DNA from: Zancudomyces culisetae
Taxonomy: Eukaryota > Kickxellomycota > Harpellomycetes > Harpellales > Legeriomycetaceae
DNA: 37,492 bases
NCBI GenBank assembly: GCA_001969505.1
Contig: LSSK01000646.1
Coordinates: 1 to 37,492, forward strand
Reading direction: 5' to 3'
Made by a program: the position numbers and the translations under genes
Shown: piece after piece, positions 9,880 to 20,337 of the stretch
Numbering within the stretch: position 1 is the first letter of the stretch
How the letters are laid out: every line of letters starts with the position of its first letter
Notes under the pieces: generated by a model
The model's input: the letters and a program-made list of their open reading frames with translations, nothing else
Databases searched by the model: none
Told to the model about the DNA's origin: nothing

Positions 9880-12713
9880 TTTGCTTTCAGCTACTTTTCA
9901 CAGTCCTGTTATATTTGTTTGAAGCTCCTTGTTGTGAATCGGAATGATTATACTGTGTGTTGGATACCTATATTGTGTAAAACTTTTTCCACTTGAAATT
10001 TAATTTGTTTAAAGTATTCATAGTTTAATTGCTAAAACACCTTTTGCCACCAAAATAGGGAATACAAGTACTCACCAACAGATTCTATTTATATGGTTCT
10101 GCTCAGTATTGAAGTAACTAAATACTTTTTAATAATATGCTCTATGTACTATATGATAGCTGTTTGTGCTTTTAATATAACAGGAATGATTTCGGTCAAT
10201 ATTTCTGTTAACTACTCTTGAAAGTTTAATTGTTTTTGCTATTATCCTTGAGGTAGATCTGTTGAGGAACTTGATGGAGCTTGACGTGTTTAATATAGCC
10301 AAAAAAAAAATTAATAAAACCTGAAATATATACACTTTAGGACGCTTTACACATAATTCACAGGCTTTGCGATAGAAAGGGTGTCGCGATAAAGTATACA
10401 TTATCCTTCCAAATCGGGGAAGCAAATTCTACTACGATTCCCCATGCATCAACTCATAAGACGTTTAAGCTCTTTTTTCTAATAGAACATAGCCTGCTAC
10501 TACAGGTTAAGTAGGTATTTTTTTGTGGTACGCGCATCAAGATACCCAAAAGATTTTGAAACACCAAAAGTTGGGAATTCTTATTTTTACTATTGGCACA
10601 ATCACCATCTCCCTTCTTCTTTTCTGCCCCCTCTCATCATCTGCTCACTACCTTTCCATACACACCAATGCATATTTTTAATTGTGCATTAAATAACAAT
10701 TCTCTTATGGTTTCCCTTTTTTTCTGTTTTACTTAAAAGAGTAATTCTGCTTTAATTTATAAGGGTACACATAAACAAGAAAGCTCGGTAAATTATGAAA
10801 AAAACACTCTGGGCGAGAAAAAAAAAAGAAACATGAACATGAACATGGGAAATAAAAAAACGCAGGAAAATCCCTCAACAGCTATACCACACGACTGGCT
10901 GTCATCAGCCATTGAGTATGGTTTTGTTATGGAAAGCAGGTTATAACATGTATTTTTTTTCCCGACAGTTAAAATGTACAGTTTTAGCAAACATGTGCTG
11001 TATTCGGTACCATAAATTACCCTTATACACATGACACTACCTTTAGTAGGAATGCCGCGAGCTTAAAGTGCCATGGAATGACATTTATCCGCATCTCGAA
11101 CGCCAAAAACAAGAAAAGTGGTTTATAAGCACCCCGACAAACACTATCCCAATCAAGAAAATCATCCGACATAATGGATAAATTCATCACTATATTCTCG
11201 TCCTTTTTGGCAGCATAGAACAAAAAAGAGTCTTTACATACACCAGAACAAACATTCCAACACACTATCCCGAAGTTCCGGTGTGAGTACTAGCCATCCT
11301 TAACTGTGCTCACATATTCTTTCCAAGAAAACTTAAAGGGGATTTCCCCAAAGCTGATAAGCAATCAAAGCTATTTTGGTAAAATATTGTACATCACCAT
11401 TTTTTACAAGAAACGTACGCATTTCAGCTGCTACACTCTTGATCAGCCATGAATACTTTTAGGCTAAATTATATAACTTTTGAAATAATGACATGGTTAG
11501 TTAACGTTATAGTGCTTATAGTCAACAAAACGTGCTTCTAGATTGATGTCGTTGATATGACACTAATTTTTATGTAATTCATAGTTTGAACTTGTGAGAG
11601 TGTCAACAGAATAAAAAGTTGGGTCATACAAACTAATCAGGAAAAGGACTGATGCTCTTCCCCTCTACTACTTTCTTTTTTTTTACTTTAATTATATTAA
11701 TTCTTTGTAACAAAACAGTGAGTAGTGGCTCAACAAAAACACATGTGATAGGAACAAGCCTAGGAGACTCAAACACTTCACTTTTGGTTGAGTTGGTTGT
11801 TTTAACAATTTTGCCTAATTCCGCATGAAAAATAAGCCAATTTGGGCTAGTTAGGATGTAAAATGATACACACACCGTTGGGTAAATGATAAGTTTAAAG
11901 CTATATGGTTCAAGCAATAATAATGATACCTTCATCAGCCTTTAGTAAGGTATACAAAGATACAATTTGGTGGGTGGAGTTTGTGTTAAATTTAAGAAAG
12001 AAGATGGGATGATTAGTAGACTTACCACACGTATATAGGCATTTCTTTTCTTTCTAACAAAAAAGGTTGGTTCGTTTTGGTAATATTGCAAGGGTTGAAC
12101 TGTGGACGCTAATAGATCAACGTGATGTGTGTATCAAAAGTGAATGGTAGTGAAACATGTGAATATCTATAATTGGAATGAAATTTGCAGCGTGTTTAAT
12201 TTTATTTTTTTTGAGTGCTCAATTTAATAAGACAGATACATGAAGAGTTATGCTGTGCATCTTTAACGAAAATAAACATTTCGAATTAAGCGCAAGGTTC
12301 ATAGCTAAACCGAAGTACGATGAGGTTTGTTGGAGCTGTGATTTTATATATCAGATCTTTTGTGTCTACTTAATCTTGTTTCTGATTCCTTACAAGTAGG
12401 TTATGTTAAAGTACCTTTACAAAAATTACCTGGGTATAAGCAGGGTTAAGTACAAAAAAACCAAAATGTAAAAGATGGTGGAAAGTTGAAGTTTTTATTG
12501 CTTCTAACAATGCTTTAGTACCACCGAAAAAAATTTCAACAAGCTTATCATGGAAAGCCTGTATTAGAAGTTACCTATTTATAAAAAGGCAGTTCATCTA
12601 GAATATATAAAGTAGGACCTCTCAGTATATCATAATACTCACGATCTGTGCTTTGGCACCATCCCCGTATTATCTAATTAAGTTCATGGGCCAAAAAGAA
12701 AAATGATCGAATG
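9880..12713. other. 2.8 kb gene-poor region
   Basis: This lies upstream of the Zn2Cys6 regulator and downstream of the F-box gene. No conserved protein, tRNA or known structured RNA is recognised. Minus-strand open stretches occur at about 11034-11287 and 11633-11935 and are described separately. Long upstream regions are common for regulator genes, so this may be mainly control sequence or hold an untranslated RNA. Confidence 0.5.
11633..11935 (-). CDS. Possible small hydrophobic protein, unrecognised
   Basis: A single ATG-started frame gives 100 aa and ends in TAG. Its N-terminal half is hydrophobic (VSLLLLEPY, FKLIIYPTVCVSFYIL), then more polar, then Lys-rich (KVKKKKVVEG). It resembles no family I know and no splice sites extend it clearly. 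It is the only gene-like frame starting with ATG in this gene-poor region. It could be a chance frame. Confidence 0.15.
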   Translation of the reverse strand: MKVSLLLLEPYSFKLIIYPTVCVSFYILTSPNWLIFHAELGKIVKTTNSTKSEVFESPRLVPITCVFVEPLLTVLLQRINIIKVKKKKVVEGKSISPFPD

Positions 12714-13631
12714 TTATTTTGCATTTTGAGGCCAAAACCTCCAGTTTCCCATAGGAGCCAAGGCTTGTACCAATGGAATTGTATTGGATAAATGATCTAA
12801 AGCCCTAGGATTTACTTGTCTGCAATTTCTAATGTACAAATATTTCAAACTTTTGCTTGATGACAGAGCTAAAACCCCAGGTGTGGTAATCAAAATGCAA
12901 TAGCTAAGATTTAGATATTCTAACTGCGGAAAGTTGTTAGAAATCACGTTTAATGATTCATCGTCGAATTTGTAGCAGTTTGGCGCAATAAGTCTTTTCA
13001 GTTTTTCACAGCCAAAGGCTAGGCTGGGAATTACAGTAGGGTTTAGATCGCATTTCTCAATTTCCAGGTTCTCCAGATTCTTCAGTTTTCCTAGAGAGTT
13101 AGCTGAACTCAAGTTAGAACAAAAATTAAGCCTGAGGTTTACTAAATTTGGAAAACAGGTTGTGACCATTTCAATTGTGTCTTCATTCATGGTAATGCAT
13201 TTTGATAAATCTAGGTATTTGAGATTGTAGAGTCTATATTGATCAATATTCTTTCTCGACGAATCCTCCGATGAATGAGCATCATTGCAGTCTGGTATCT
13301 CTTTAAATAAAAGCTCACAACCTACGGCCTCCAGATTTGTCAAGTTTGTGCAGGTTCTTGTAATAGTTTCGAAGGTTTTTAGTGTAAGCCTTTTGTTGTT
13401 TGAGATGTTTAATTTTTTAACCCTGTTTCCGACCTTCGATAATAAATTCTCCAAATGGGGATCCTCTATCGATTCCGAATATTTTTTTAAATTAAGTTCA
13501 TTGAGCGGAGCCACATTGGCAAAGTAGAAATTGAAAAACCTACACGTGCGAGAAAGTTGAAGCATCGTTTCTAGATCACAGTAAGTAAATACTGAGTCCA
13601 GTATTATCGTAGGTAAGCTAGCCAGGTCCAT
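12714..13631 (-). CDS. F-box and leucine-rich-repeat protein (intronless)
   Basis: The ATG at 13631 is chosen because the frame upstream of it has only a TTG. The product is 305 aa and ends in TAA. Residues 1-45 form an F-box (LASLPTIILDSVF, CRFFNFYF). The rest is a set of cysteine-containing LRRs: KYLDLSKC, NLRLNFC, NLEIEKC, RLIAPNC, YLNLSYC and YLYIRNC at about 25-residue spacing. F-box proteins bind Skp1 and bring substrates to an SCF ubiquitin ligase; the LRRs are the likely substrate surface. The protein is shorter than Grr1 or Pof2, so no orthologue is named. It is transcribed divergently from EMC7 with a 428 bp gap. Confidence 0.85.
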   Translation of the reverse strand: MDLASLPTIILDSVFTYCDLETMLQLSRTCRFFNFYFANVAPLNELNLKKYSESIEDPHLENLLSKVGNRVKKLNISNNKRLTLKTFETITRTCTNLTNLEAVGCELLFKEIPDCNDAHSSEDSSRKNIDQYRLYNLKYLDLSKCITMNEDTIEMVTTCFPNLVNLRLNFCSNLSSANSLGKLKNLENLEIEKCDLNPTVIPSLAFGCEKLKRLIAPNCYKFDDESLNVISNNFPQLEYLNLSYCILITTPGVLALSSSKSLKYLYIRNCRQVNPRALDHLSNTIPLVQALAPMGNWRFWPQNAK

Positions 13632-14059
13632 GACGAACAATGTTTGTCAAAGATCAATGCTGAATGTTAACTCTTGTCAGCGTGTTTGAATGTACTATGA
13701 AGCTAGAAGTCATTTTATGGAAATTAAAAAAAATTTTGACTTTTTTTTTTGAGTTGGGATGCTCCAGCAATGACATCTATTTTCTCGAAAATTTTTTTTT
13801 GTGAGAACCAGCTAACTTTCCAGTTTTATGTGATATTTATTTAAATTCACCTACAAAAAAAAAGGGAACCAGCTAATAAGCCTGGTTGGAAAGCAAAAAG
13901 TAGTAAGATTTATAAATCTGCTATTTCATTGGGGCTAAAAGAATATTCAATTTTATAAACTCAACATGTTTTGTGTCTGCTTTCTAATGCAATTTATTTT
14001 TATATAGCGCTTTTTTAAAAAGATATATCCAAACCTTTCAAAGTTTGTAAATAAACAAA
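13632..14059. promoter_or_regulatory. Divergent promoter region with a repeated 11-mer
   Basis: This is the shared intergenic region between the F-box gene (-) and EMC7 (+). The 11-mer GAACCAGCTAA occurs twice on the plus strand, at 13805-13815 and 13866-13876, with A/T tracts around it. It could be a factor-binding site; no known site is recognised. Confidence 0.35.
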
Positions 14060-15247
14060 ATGTACCCAAGAATTCTGCTCTCAGCGATCTTTTACAGGTA
14101 ATATTCTCGTGTCCACAGCTTAATCATTTGATCTAATTTGAGGTCATTATTTTCATAGCGTATTCCTGCTGGCTGTATTTGGCGAACAAAAGGATCTATT
14201 CAAAATCCGAGGACAAATAGCTACTAATGACGTTTTAAAAAGTAAGCAAAGAATATTGTCAAAGAAATTCAAGCATTGCTGGTGTTGGAATGATCCTACA
14301 AAGGCTTTTATGAGAATACGATTTTTAAAAAAAACGTTTATAATGTATTTTTTCCGAATTCAGACACCAGTAACTTTATTGAATTCCCACTTTGAAATTA
14401 TACTGTTTTTGATTTTTATCAAAAAACGTGTTTAAATATTTGCACTTTTAAACTATAGATTTGGATGAGCTTTCAATTGGTACAAGGGTAACGCTGGATA
14501 GTGGCAAAAAGACGGGAATTGTGCGCGAAGATGGTGGATTTGTAATGTAAACTGCGAAAAAATTACCAAACTATCTAGCTAGATCTAGCACTGCTGGTAA
14601 TTGAGGTTTTAATTTTTTAACTATATTTGATAACTAAATAGAAATGATGTTGGGCTGGGATATCATACCATCGAGGTTCAAGCTGTGGAGTACACTTTTC
14701 CTAAACTTTTGCTTAACATTGAGAGGGTTGAGGGTAAGGCTGTGATTTCAGCCTGGTACTACGTTCCGGGTTTTGAGTGTAATACTAATGATACACCATT
14801 ACCCTTTCCTTTTGTCATCTCACCCATAGAAAGACGGGAAGTTATTATGGTAAGTATCCTGGATGTTTATACTTAGTTGCAGTCGATATTCACCTATTTC
14901 TACTAACAATTAGAAACGAGAGTCATTTAATATTATCAATATATTGAAGAATCCATATATGCTTATGGTTGGAGTGTCACTGTTCTTTGTATTTATAATT
15001 CCTAAATTACAAGATTCATTAGGTAAGTTACCTTTATTATATAAGTCATTTTTCACATTTGTTTCAGAGACTTTTTATATTTTCTTTGTACTTTGCAACC
15101 TCATGGCACAAAGTAATAATATTGATGGTTTTTCTAGACCCCGAAGAGCTCGCACAGAGTAACAAGATGCTTTCCAGTGCACAGGGACCGTCATTTGATT
15201 TCTCCTCGACGCTTGCTCAGTTGTCTGCAGGCTCAGCAAAAAAATAA
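14060..15247 (+). CDS. EMC7: ER membrane protein complex subunit 7 (EMC7), 6 exons
   Basis: Exons 14060-14097, 14159-14241, 14459-14546, 14642-14849, 14914-15022 and 15138-15247 sum to 636 nt (211 aa, TAA stop). A signal peptide (ILLSAIFYSVFLLAVFG) is followed by the lumenal beta-sandwich typical of the EMC7 family: IRGQI, SIGTRVTLD, VREDGGFV, GYHTIEVQAVEYTFP. After an ER-facing loop comes one membrane span (YMLMVGVSLFFVFIIPKL), then the short cytosolic tail DPEELAQSNKML with a Ser/Ala-rich end. EMC inserts and stabilises membrane proteins in the ER. The intron before exon 5 carries TACTAAC a few bases from the AG. Confidence 0.93.
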
Positions 15248-16318
15248 TCGGAAAGTATCGCGTGGATACATGGTGTTTTGTTTTATTTTATTTGAGATAG
15301 GGTGCAGTGAGAAGAGTGGCACCTACTTTTAATACATTTTGATGCTGAAGTGTGGATCACCTCTGAGTTTGCATCCCACATGGCTCCTTGTAGGCTCATT
15401 TAGTACACTCTGTTTCAGAGTTTTCATTTTGTATACAGACATAAAATAAATATAATTCCACATAAAGTAATGGGTGCTTGTATCCTCGACATGAAACGGA
15501 GAACAGAATCGCATATTTCTGTATCCGTGATTAAAGGAGGAAGTACTTTAAATAAGTTTTTCTCCCAGTCCTGAATCAAAAAGGCGGCTCCGAAGAACGC
15601 ATAAGACACAAGTGCCAAACACAATTCCTCTTGAACCCCCAGGATTTCGGCCACCCTCCCGCAAAAACTGCAAAGAAGCACGCCTAGTTTCTAGTAAACA
15701 ACACCTCAAAAAATCCCTCCTTTCTTTTCAGAGGTTAGGCGCCAAACACGACCCAAAACAGGGCACACAAATGCCACTACTGGGGGACGGAGAATGGGCC
15801 AGCTGCAGTGTAGTCCACCAGAAACCTGACTGGTTTATAGAGCAGTCAATATTGCAAAAGCGTGCCTATTTATTGCTCGTTTACCAACTGGCTCAAAGTA
15901 CATTTGTAGATGACTTATGGTGATAAAGTTGAAAATTTAATACAGCTATTGGATGGAAAATATGGCACGAATTTTGATTCACTTTATGTTTGGCAATTTA
16001 TATGGTAATACAATCTGGTTTGTAGACCACCAAAAGAAAAAAAATAATATCAGTAGCAACAATGTTTACAAAACTTGGAAATGCGTTTAGCAGCAATCTT
16101 CCAATCGCATTGCTTGTTATCTCCAAAAAAATTTTAAATAAAAAAATTACGGCACCCGCAATCATTTGAGACTGCTCTGACTCGCAGCTGCACTATAAAA
16201 AAAAATTGGGCTAAAGAAAGGACAGCTATAGATAAGAAATTGTTTTACTATTTAATATAACATTTTATTTAGTGTTGCTAAGCAATTTGATTCTCTCTAC
16301 GAAATCACATAAATAAAG
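15248..16318. other. Intergenic, with a GC-richer island of unclear nature (about 15480-15900)
   Basis: The middle of this stretch is visibly less AT-rich than the surroundings. It has open frames on both strands, but none is a clean gene. On the minus strand, 15424-15678 reads as a hydrophobic peptide (CLALVSYAFFGAAFLI, ITLCGIIFILCL) without an ATG at its head. On the plus strand, 15612-15923 also lacks an ATG until late and ends QLAQSTFVDDLW. No GTAAGT-type donor is present to link pieces. A decayed gene or a structured non-coding RNA are both possible. Confidence 0.35.
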
Positions 16319-16447
16319 GTAAGTGCGTACTAAACAAAATATTTACTATTCTCTATTTATTTTTATCCAAGTTGTCACTTCATTCTTAGTTTTTCTCTTT
16401 TTAATTCTTTAATCGTACTAACTGAAATCAAATCTCTGAAAATCTAG
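16319..16447 (+). other. QCR8: Intron in the 5' leader of QCR8
   Basis: A GTAAGT donor at 16319, an exact TACTAAC branch point at 16416-16422 and an AATCTAG acceptor ending at 16447 lie just upstream of the QCR8 ATG at 16465. Leader introns often raise expression of respiratory-chain genes; that role is inferred. Confidence 0.8.
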
Positions 16448-16464
16448 AGAAAAAAAGAAAAAAA

Positions 16465-16725
16465 ATGGCAGGAGGATATTCAGGATGGTGGGGACGAATG
16501 GGTGGCCCAAAGGAAAAGGGATTTATTACCTACACTTTGTCACCATTTGAATTGAAACCAATGAAGGGTGTACTTAAGAATGGACCAGCCAATGTCGTTA
16601 GACGTACAGCACGACAACTTCCTTACGTTGTTCCATCACTAATCCTTTTGATTAGTGTCTATTCATACGGAAAGAAACGATCCGCATACTTGCACAGCAA
16701 AGCTGGGCACGCCGAAGCTCACTAA
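16465..16725 (+). CDS. QCR8: Cytochrome bc1 complex subunit 8
   Basis: The product is 86 aa, usual for the family. The N-terminal segment GWWGRMGGPKEKG matches QCR8 across fungi and is followed by TYTLSPFELKPMKG. A single membrane span (LPYVVPSLILLISVYSY) and a C-terminal SKAGHAEAH tail follow, as in the yeast protein (SKAGREE). It is a small structural subunit of respiratory complex III in the inner mitochondrial membrane, near cytochrome b. The coding part has no intron; the start has an A-rich leader (GAAAAAAA then ATG). Confidence 0.95.
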   Translation: MAGGYSGWWGRMGGPKEKGFITYTLSPFELKPMKGVLKNGPANVVRRTARQLPYVVPSLILLISVYSYGKKRSAYLHSKAGHAEAH

Positions 16726-17847
16726 ATCGAAGAGTCTTTACATGCATCTTGAACGGAGTTTGAGGTCTCTTGAAAATTTCACTTGAATAGACTCTTTCTC
16801 TTCTCTTTTATTTTCAATAAATCGTTTTCTTCTTGTTTGTATGTGCTTGGCGCATCAAATCTATCCAATTTACAATATTGGAGCGAAAACTTTATCAGCA
16901 GCACTAGATACCGTTCATAGACACCAGTTTTTTATCCCAAGATCGTTTTTATCAAAAGGGTGGGGGCGGATAGATGTGATAGATATATGCACATATATAT
17001 ATGATGGTAATCGACATAGTATGGTATGGTATGGTATGGTATGGTACCCAGGCCCTGTTAGACTAAGATTATTGTTCATGGATGATCTCTTACTATTTGG
17101 TTGTGGAAGCTAAATTTCTAGAGCGTGATTAATACTGCGAGTTTGTTTGAATTTTCAAAATGTTAGCTGCTAGCTTCTTACATCGTATATTCGAAACTTG
17201 CTTCGAGTAAAATAAATACTTTAAAGTAACAGATGTTTAGTGGTGTTTCCTACTTTTAACCTGAGGCCCCCTCCAAAATACATGTTTTTCTAGGATCTTT
17301 TTGATACATCCTTGACTCACACTGTATACTTTGTGAGTAGAATAGCGAGAGCTTTCAACTTAGAGAAGACGCAGTGACAACGATCTGGAGTATATTTATA
17401 AGTATTTTATGTTATTTTAGGGCAAAGACAAAGCCAGAGCTAAGCAAATGCTAGATGGCTGATGTGCTATATATGCCATGTGGTTTTAACTAAAATAGGG
17501 TCGCTTATTGCAAAAAACTTGCAAAGATAAATGCTTAATCCGAGCAAAGTCACCAGGTTCTCTCCCAGCTTTGTTCTAAGCTGTGAAAATGGCTAATATA
17601 TGTCTTATTTCAAATATTTGCCATATATTTCTGATTGGGGTTAAACAGTTTAGCCACAATTTTTTGGCGTTTTCTGATTTTCTTGGGCATAAAACTAGTG
17701 TAAAAAAAGTATTTAACTCAATATTTTTCTTTCTCGAAACAATATATATTCCGAATTGCCGAAGAAAAGCGTATCAAGTCAAGAGAAAAATCCCTACAAA
17801 TAATCAGAAAGAGTATTTATATACAAATATACGAAATAATCTGAGAA
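16726..17847. other. Intergenic region with a (TATGG)5 repeat
   Basis: This is the spacer between QCR8 and the SPF27 gene. It holds a short tandem repeat TATGG x5 at 17020-17044. Other frames are short and not conserved. Confidence 0.5.
17020..17044. repeat. (TATGG)5 tandem repeat
   Basis: Five perfect copies of TATGG, preceded by an (AT)n run near 16994-17003. Confidence 0.95.
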
Positions 17848-19061
17848 ATGGACACGGCTTGTATTGACTCTTTACCATGTAAGATACCCTCTCCCTCGTC
17901 TCCCCATCCCAAAAACAATATATTACAGTTCTACTCTCCACATATGTATTAAATTGGTTCACCATAATGCTTATTGTGCGAATTTATATTCATAGATATC
18001 GATAAAGAATACGATGATCCAGGTATAGCACTCTTTCATTTTCTGTCTTTTTTACCTTCATTTTATGCAAATATTTAGCAGTGATCCATCTATAACATTC
18101 GTTTGAATATATTTTCTTAGTGATTAAAGAAAAGGTGGATAGAATGATTGCCGAGGAAATGAAAAATGTGCCCCAGGATATAAAGATAAATATACCCAAG
18201 CTCGATGTTATATTTAAGGTACAATTTCCAAGCGGATGATAAAATCCCTTTCTATGTTTTATTTTTATACTAACCCAGGTCGTATATGAATTTTAGAACA
18301 ATCAGCTCCTCAGGAAAGAATATACTCGGATTAAAAGTGGAAAACCTATGACCCCATTTGATATTGAAAGATATAAGCTGACAGCACCTAGTGGTGCCGA
18401 TTTAGAAAACCCAGAGGCCTGGAAAAGAGCAGCTGATAATGCAGCGGCACAATTAGAACACCAAGATATTAGGTATATTTTTGCTTTTAGTTTTATATGA
18501 TCATTAATATTTTGAGAAGAATGGCATATATCATCATCCCAATGATTTACAGCTATACTTATCCAGATCCACTCCCTCTCTTCATTGCATTATTGAAAAG
18601 GATGTGGTTAGATACATATATTATTAGTTATATAGCTAGTTGTACTTGCTGCTTTAAAACTAGGTGCTAATATCATTTTTAGACTAACGAACCTTGAGAT
18701 ATTAAACAGCTACGGAACTAATAGCTGGAAGTCATATAACCAGTACCTTGAGTCGCTACTAAAGTATTACGAAAGCCAGCTCGAAAAAATAAAAGAAGAA
18801 TCAACACATATCAATAAAGCCAGAAAGTACGAACAAGTAAGTCAAAAAAAATAGTACCTGAACATATTTACCACTAAAAAAAACCACACGCTTGCATTAA
18901 TGTTTATTTATATGCACTAGATTGAAGCAGGAGTCAAACTTTCAGAGCTAGAAACACAGTGGGCAGATTATGTTACAAAGAATGCTCAAATAAAGTTGGC
19001 AATCGCGGCTTTAGAAGCCGAAATTGAGCATCTCCGAAACAAAAGCGAGCAGCATGATTAA
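17848..19061 (+). CDS. BCAS2: Pre-mRNA-splicing factor SPF27 (BCAS2 / Cwf7), 6 exons
   Basis: Exons 17848-17878, 17996-18022, 18121-18218, 18297-18472, 18683-18836 and 18921-19061 sum to 627 nt (208 aa, TAA). The start DSLPYIDKEYDDP matches DALPYFDQGYEAPG of human BCAS2. Further family landmarks are RYKLTAPSG, EAWKRAADNAAAQLEHQ, NLEILNSYGTNSWKSYN and a C-terminal coiled coil (KLSELETQWADYV, IAALEAEIEHLRN). The protein is a core NineTeen/Prp19 complex member that stays with the activated spliceosome. S. cerevisiae has only the very diverged Snt309 in this place, so the animal-like form here fits an intron-rich genome. The second intron's donor (GTATAG) is weaker than usual. Confidence 0.92.
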
Positions 19062-19741
19062 CTGTGCGTATTAATAGTTTATTATATAACTTTGCTGGGA
19101 ACGTTTGTATATTATTGTTTTATCCTTTTTCTTTTTTTTTCCGAAACGAACTATTTTTGCTGACGTAATATTAAAGCGCATAAATATCATTTCTTATAAA
19201 CATCTGGGATGGGTATTGCTATACGTTTTGAGTTTATCCAAGGTTTGATTAGTAGTCAGCGGGTTGGATGGGAGTTTGTCCCCAGTACAGGTACATTCAC
19301 CATGGTCACAATATACAGATGGACTGACCTCCTTCCCCATACAAAGCAGTTGAGAATCCAAAAGATTATTTAGTTATATAACAGCGATTAGATGATAAAA
19401 TCCAGCTTACATTAACACCTCAAGTCGCACTGAATGCTGGGTACCGACCACCGGGCACTGCTCACCGGGCACTGGGCACTGGGCACTGGTCAAAAACAAC
19501 GACTGAGGTTGCCCAGGAAATAATGGCATAATAGTCCCCATTTACCGCTCTTGTTTCTGCTGGAAAAAAATTTTTTTTTGGCAAATCAGAATAAATAATT
19601 TTGTACAGATGCAGAGTTCTGTGATAACCATTTTCTTAATAGCAATTTTAACTAATTTAGCTGATTTATGCGAATCATAAATAGTGGTGCTTTTCCAAGA
19701 CACAGAATTCATAAATTAAAAGAATGCAATAGAATCGAAAA
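19062..19741. other. Intergenic region with GGGCACT repeats
   Basis: This is the spacer between SPF27 and uS17m. The only notable element is a GC-rich cluster of GGGCACT(G) repeats at 19453-19489. An A7T9 tract lies at 19564-19579. Confidence 0.5.
19453..19489. repeat. GGGCACTG repeat cluster
   Basis: GGGCACTG occurs at 19453, 19467, 19474 and 19481. The last three overlap as a 7-bp tandem. The cluster stands out as GC-rich against AT-rich flanks and lies about 250 bp before the uS17m start. Confidence 0.9.
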
Positions 19742-20259
19742 ATGAACGTTACTCAGATACTCCGAAACAGACACAACTTTATTGGCCAAGTTGTTAGCAC
19801 CGCGATGCAAAAGACTGTAAGAGTCCGTGTTCCTAAGATCAAGACGCATCCTGTAGTTGGGAAGGTAAGTATAAATAACATCTCCAAATCTTAATTGTTG
19901 GATAAAACGTGGATCATTGAGGGAATTGAAATTGCAATTTTAAAGTGTGTTTTATGGCTCTCGCTGAATCTATTGTTTTTACTGTTGGTATCGTTGCTTT
20001 CTCTACAGGAGTTGCCTTTTTGGACCTTGTAAAACAAAAGAACATTAATTTCAAGGCTGTTTTTATGTAATTCGAATAGGAAATACAACTCCACAAAACA
20101 TATTTTGCACACGATGAAAACGAACAATGCAAGGTGGGAGATACAGTTAGAATCGAACATTGCAGGAAACTGTCCAAACGGAAATCATTTGCAGTTGCAG
20201 AAATAATTAGACCCGCAAAAGTATATATTGATCCCGAAACTGGAAAGGAAATGCAATAG
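19742..20259 (+). CDS. MRPS17: Mitochondrial small-subunit ribosomal protein uS17m (2 exons)
   Basis: Exons 19742-19864 and 20080-20259 give 100 aa. The S17 fold is evident: FIGQVVSTAMQKTVRVRVPK in the first exon, then HKTYFAHDE, CKVGDTVRIEHCRKLSKRKSFAVAEI. This is the OB-fold rRNA-binding protein of the mitochondrial 30S-like subunit. The start lies in an A-rich leader, and there is no long presequence, as in yeast Mrps17. The frame stops at TAG (20257-20259), directly after KEMQ. Unusually, it stays open and coding-like for 25 more codons to a TGA at 20335-20337. This is therefore a C-terminally short form, a readthrough product, a recent nonsense mutation or a sequencing error. Confidence 0.88.
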
Positions 20260-20337
20260 GCGCTTGAAATTGTTGGGGAGATTGGAATTCGCGACTCTAA
20301 GCCTTATATAGATATAGATCCACATTACAAGCCATGA
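20260..20337 (+). other. In-frame 25-codon extension behind the uS17m TAG
   Basis: Reading on from TAG gives ALEIVGEIGIRDSKPYIDID and then PHYKP before TGA. Its composition (acidic/basic balance, Pro-Tyr, no low-complexity) resembles coding sequence more than the AT-rich flank does. Confidence 0.45.

Noticed and set aside
10129-10425. 98-codon minus-strand frame
   Set aside because: No ATG context, conserved motif or splice extension; composition is that of the AT-rich spacer.
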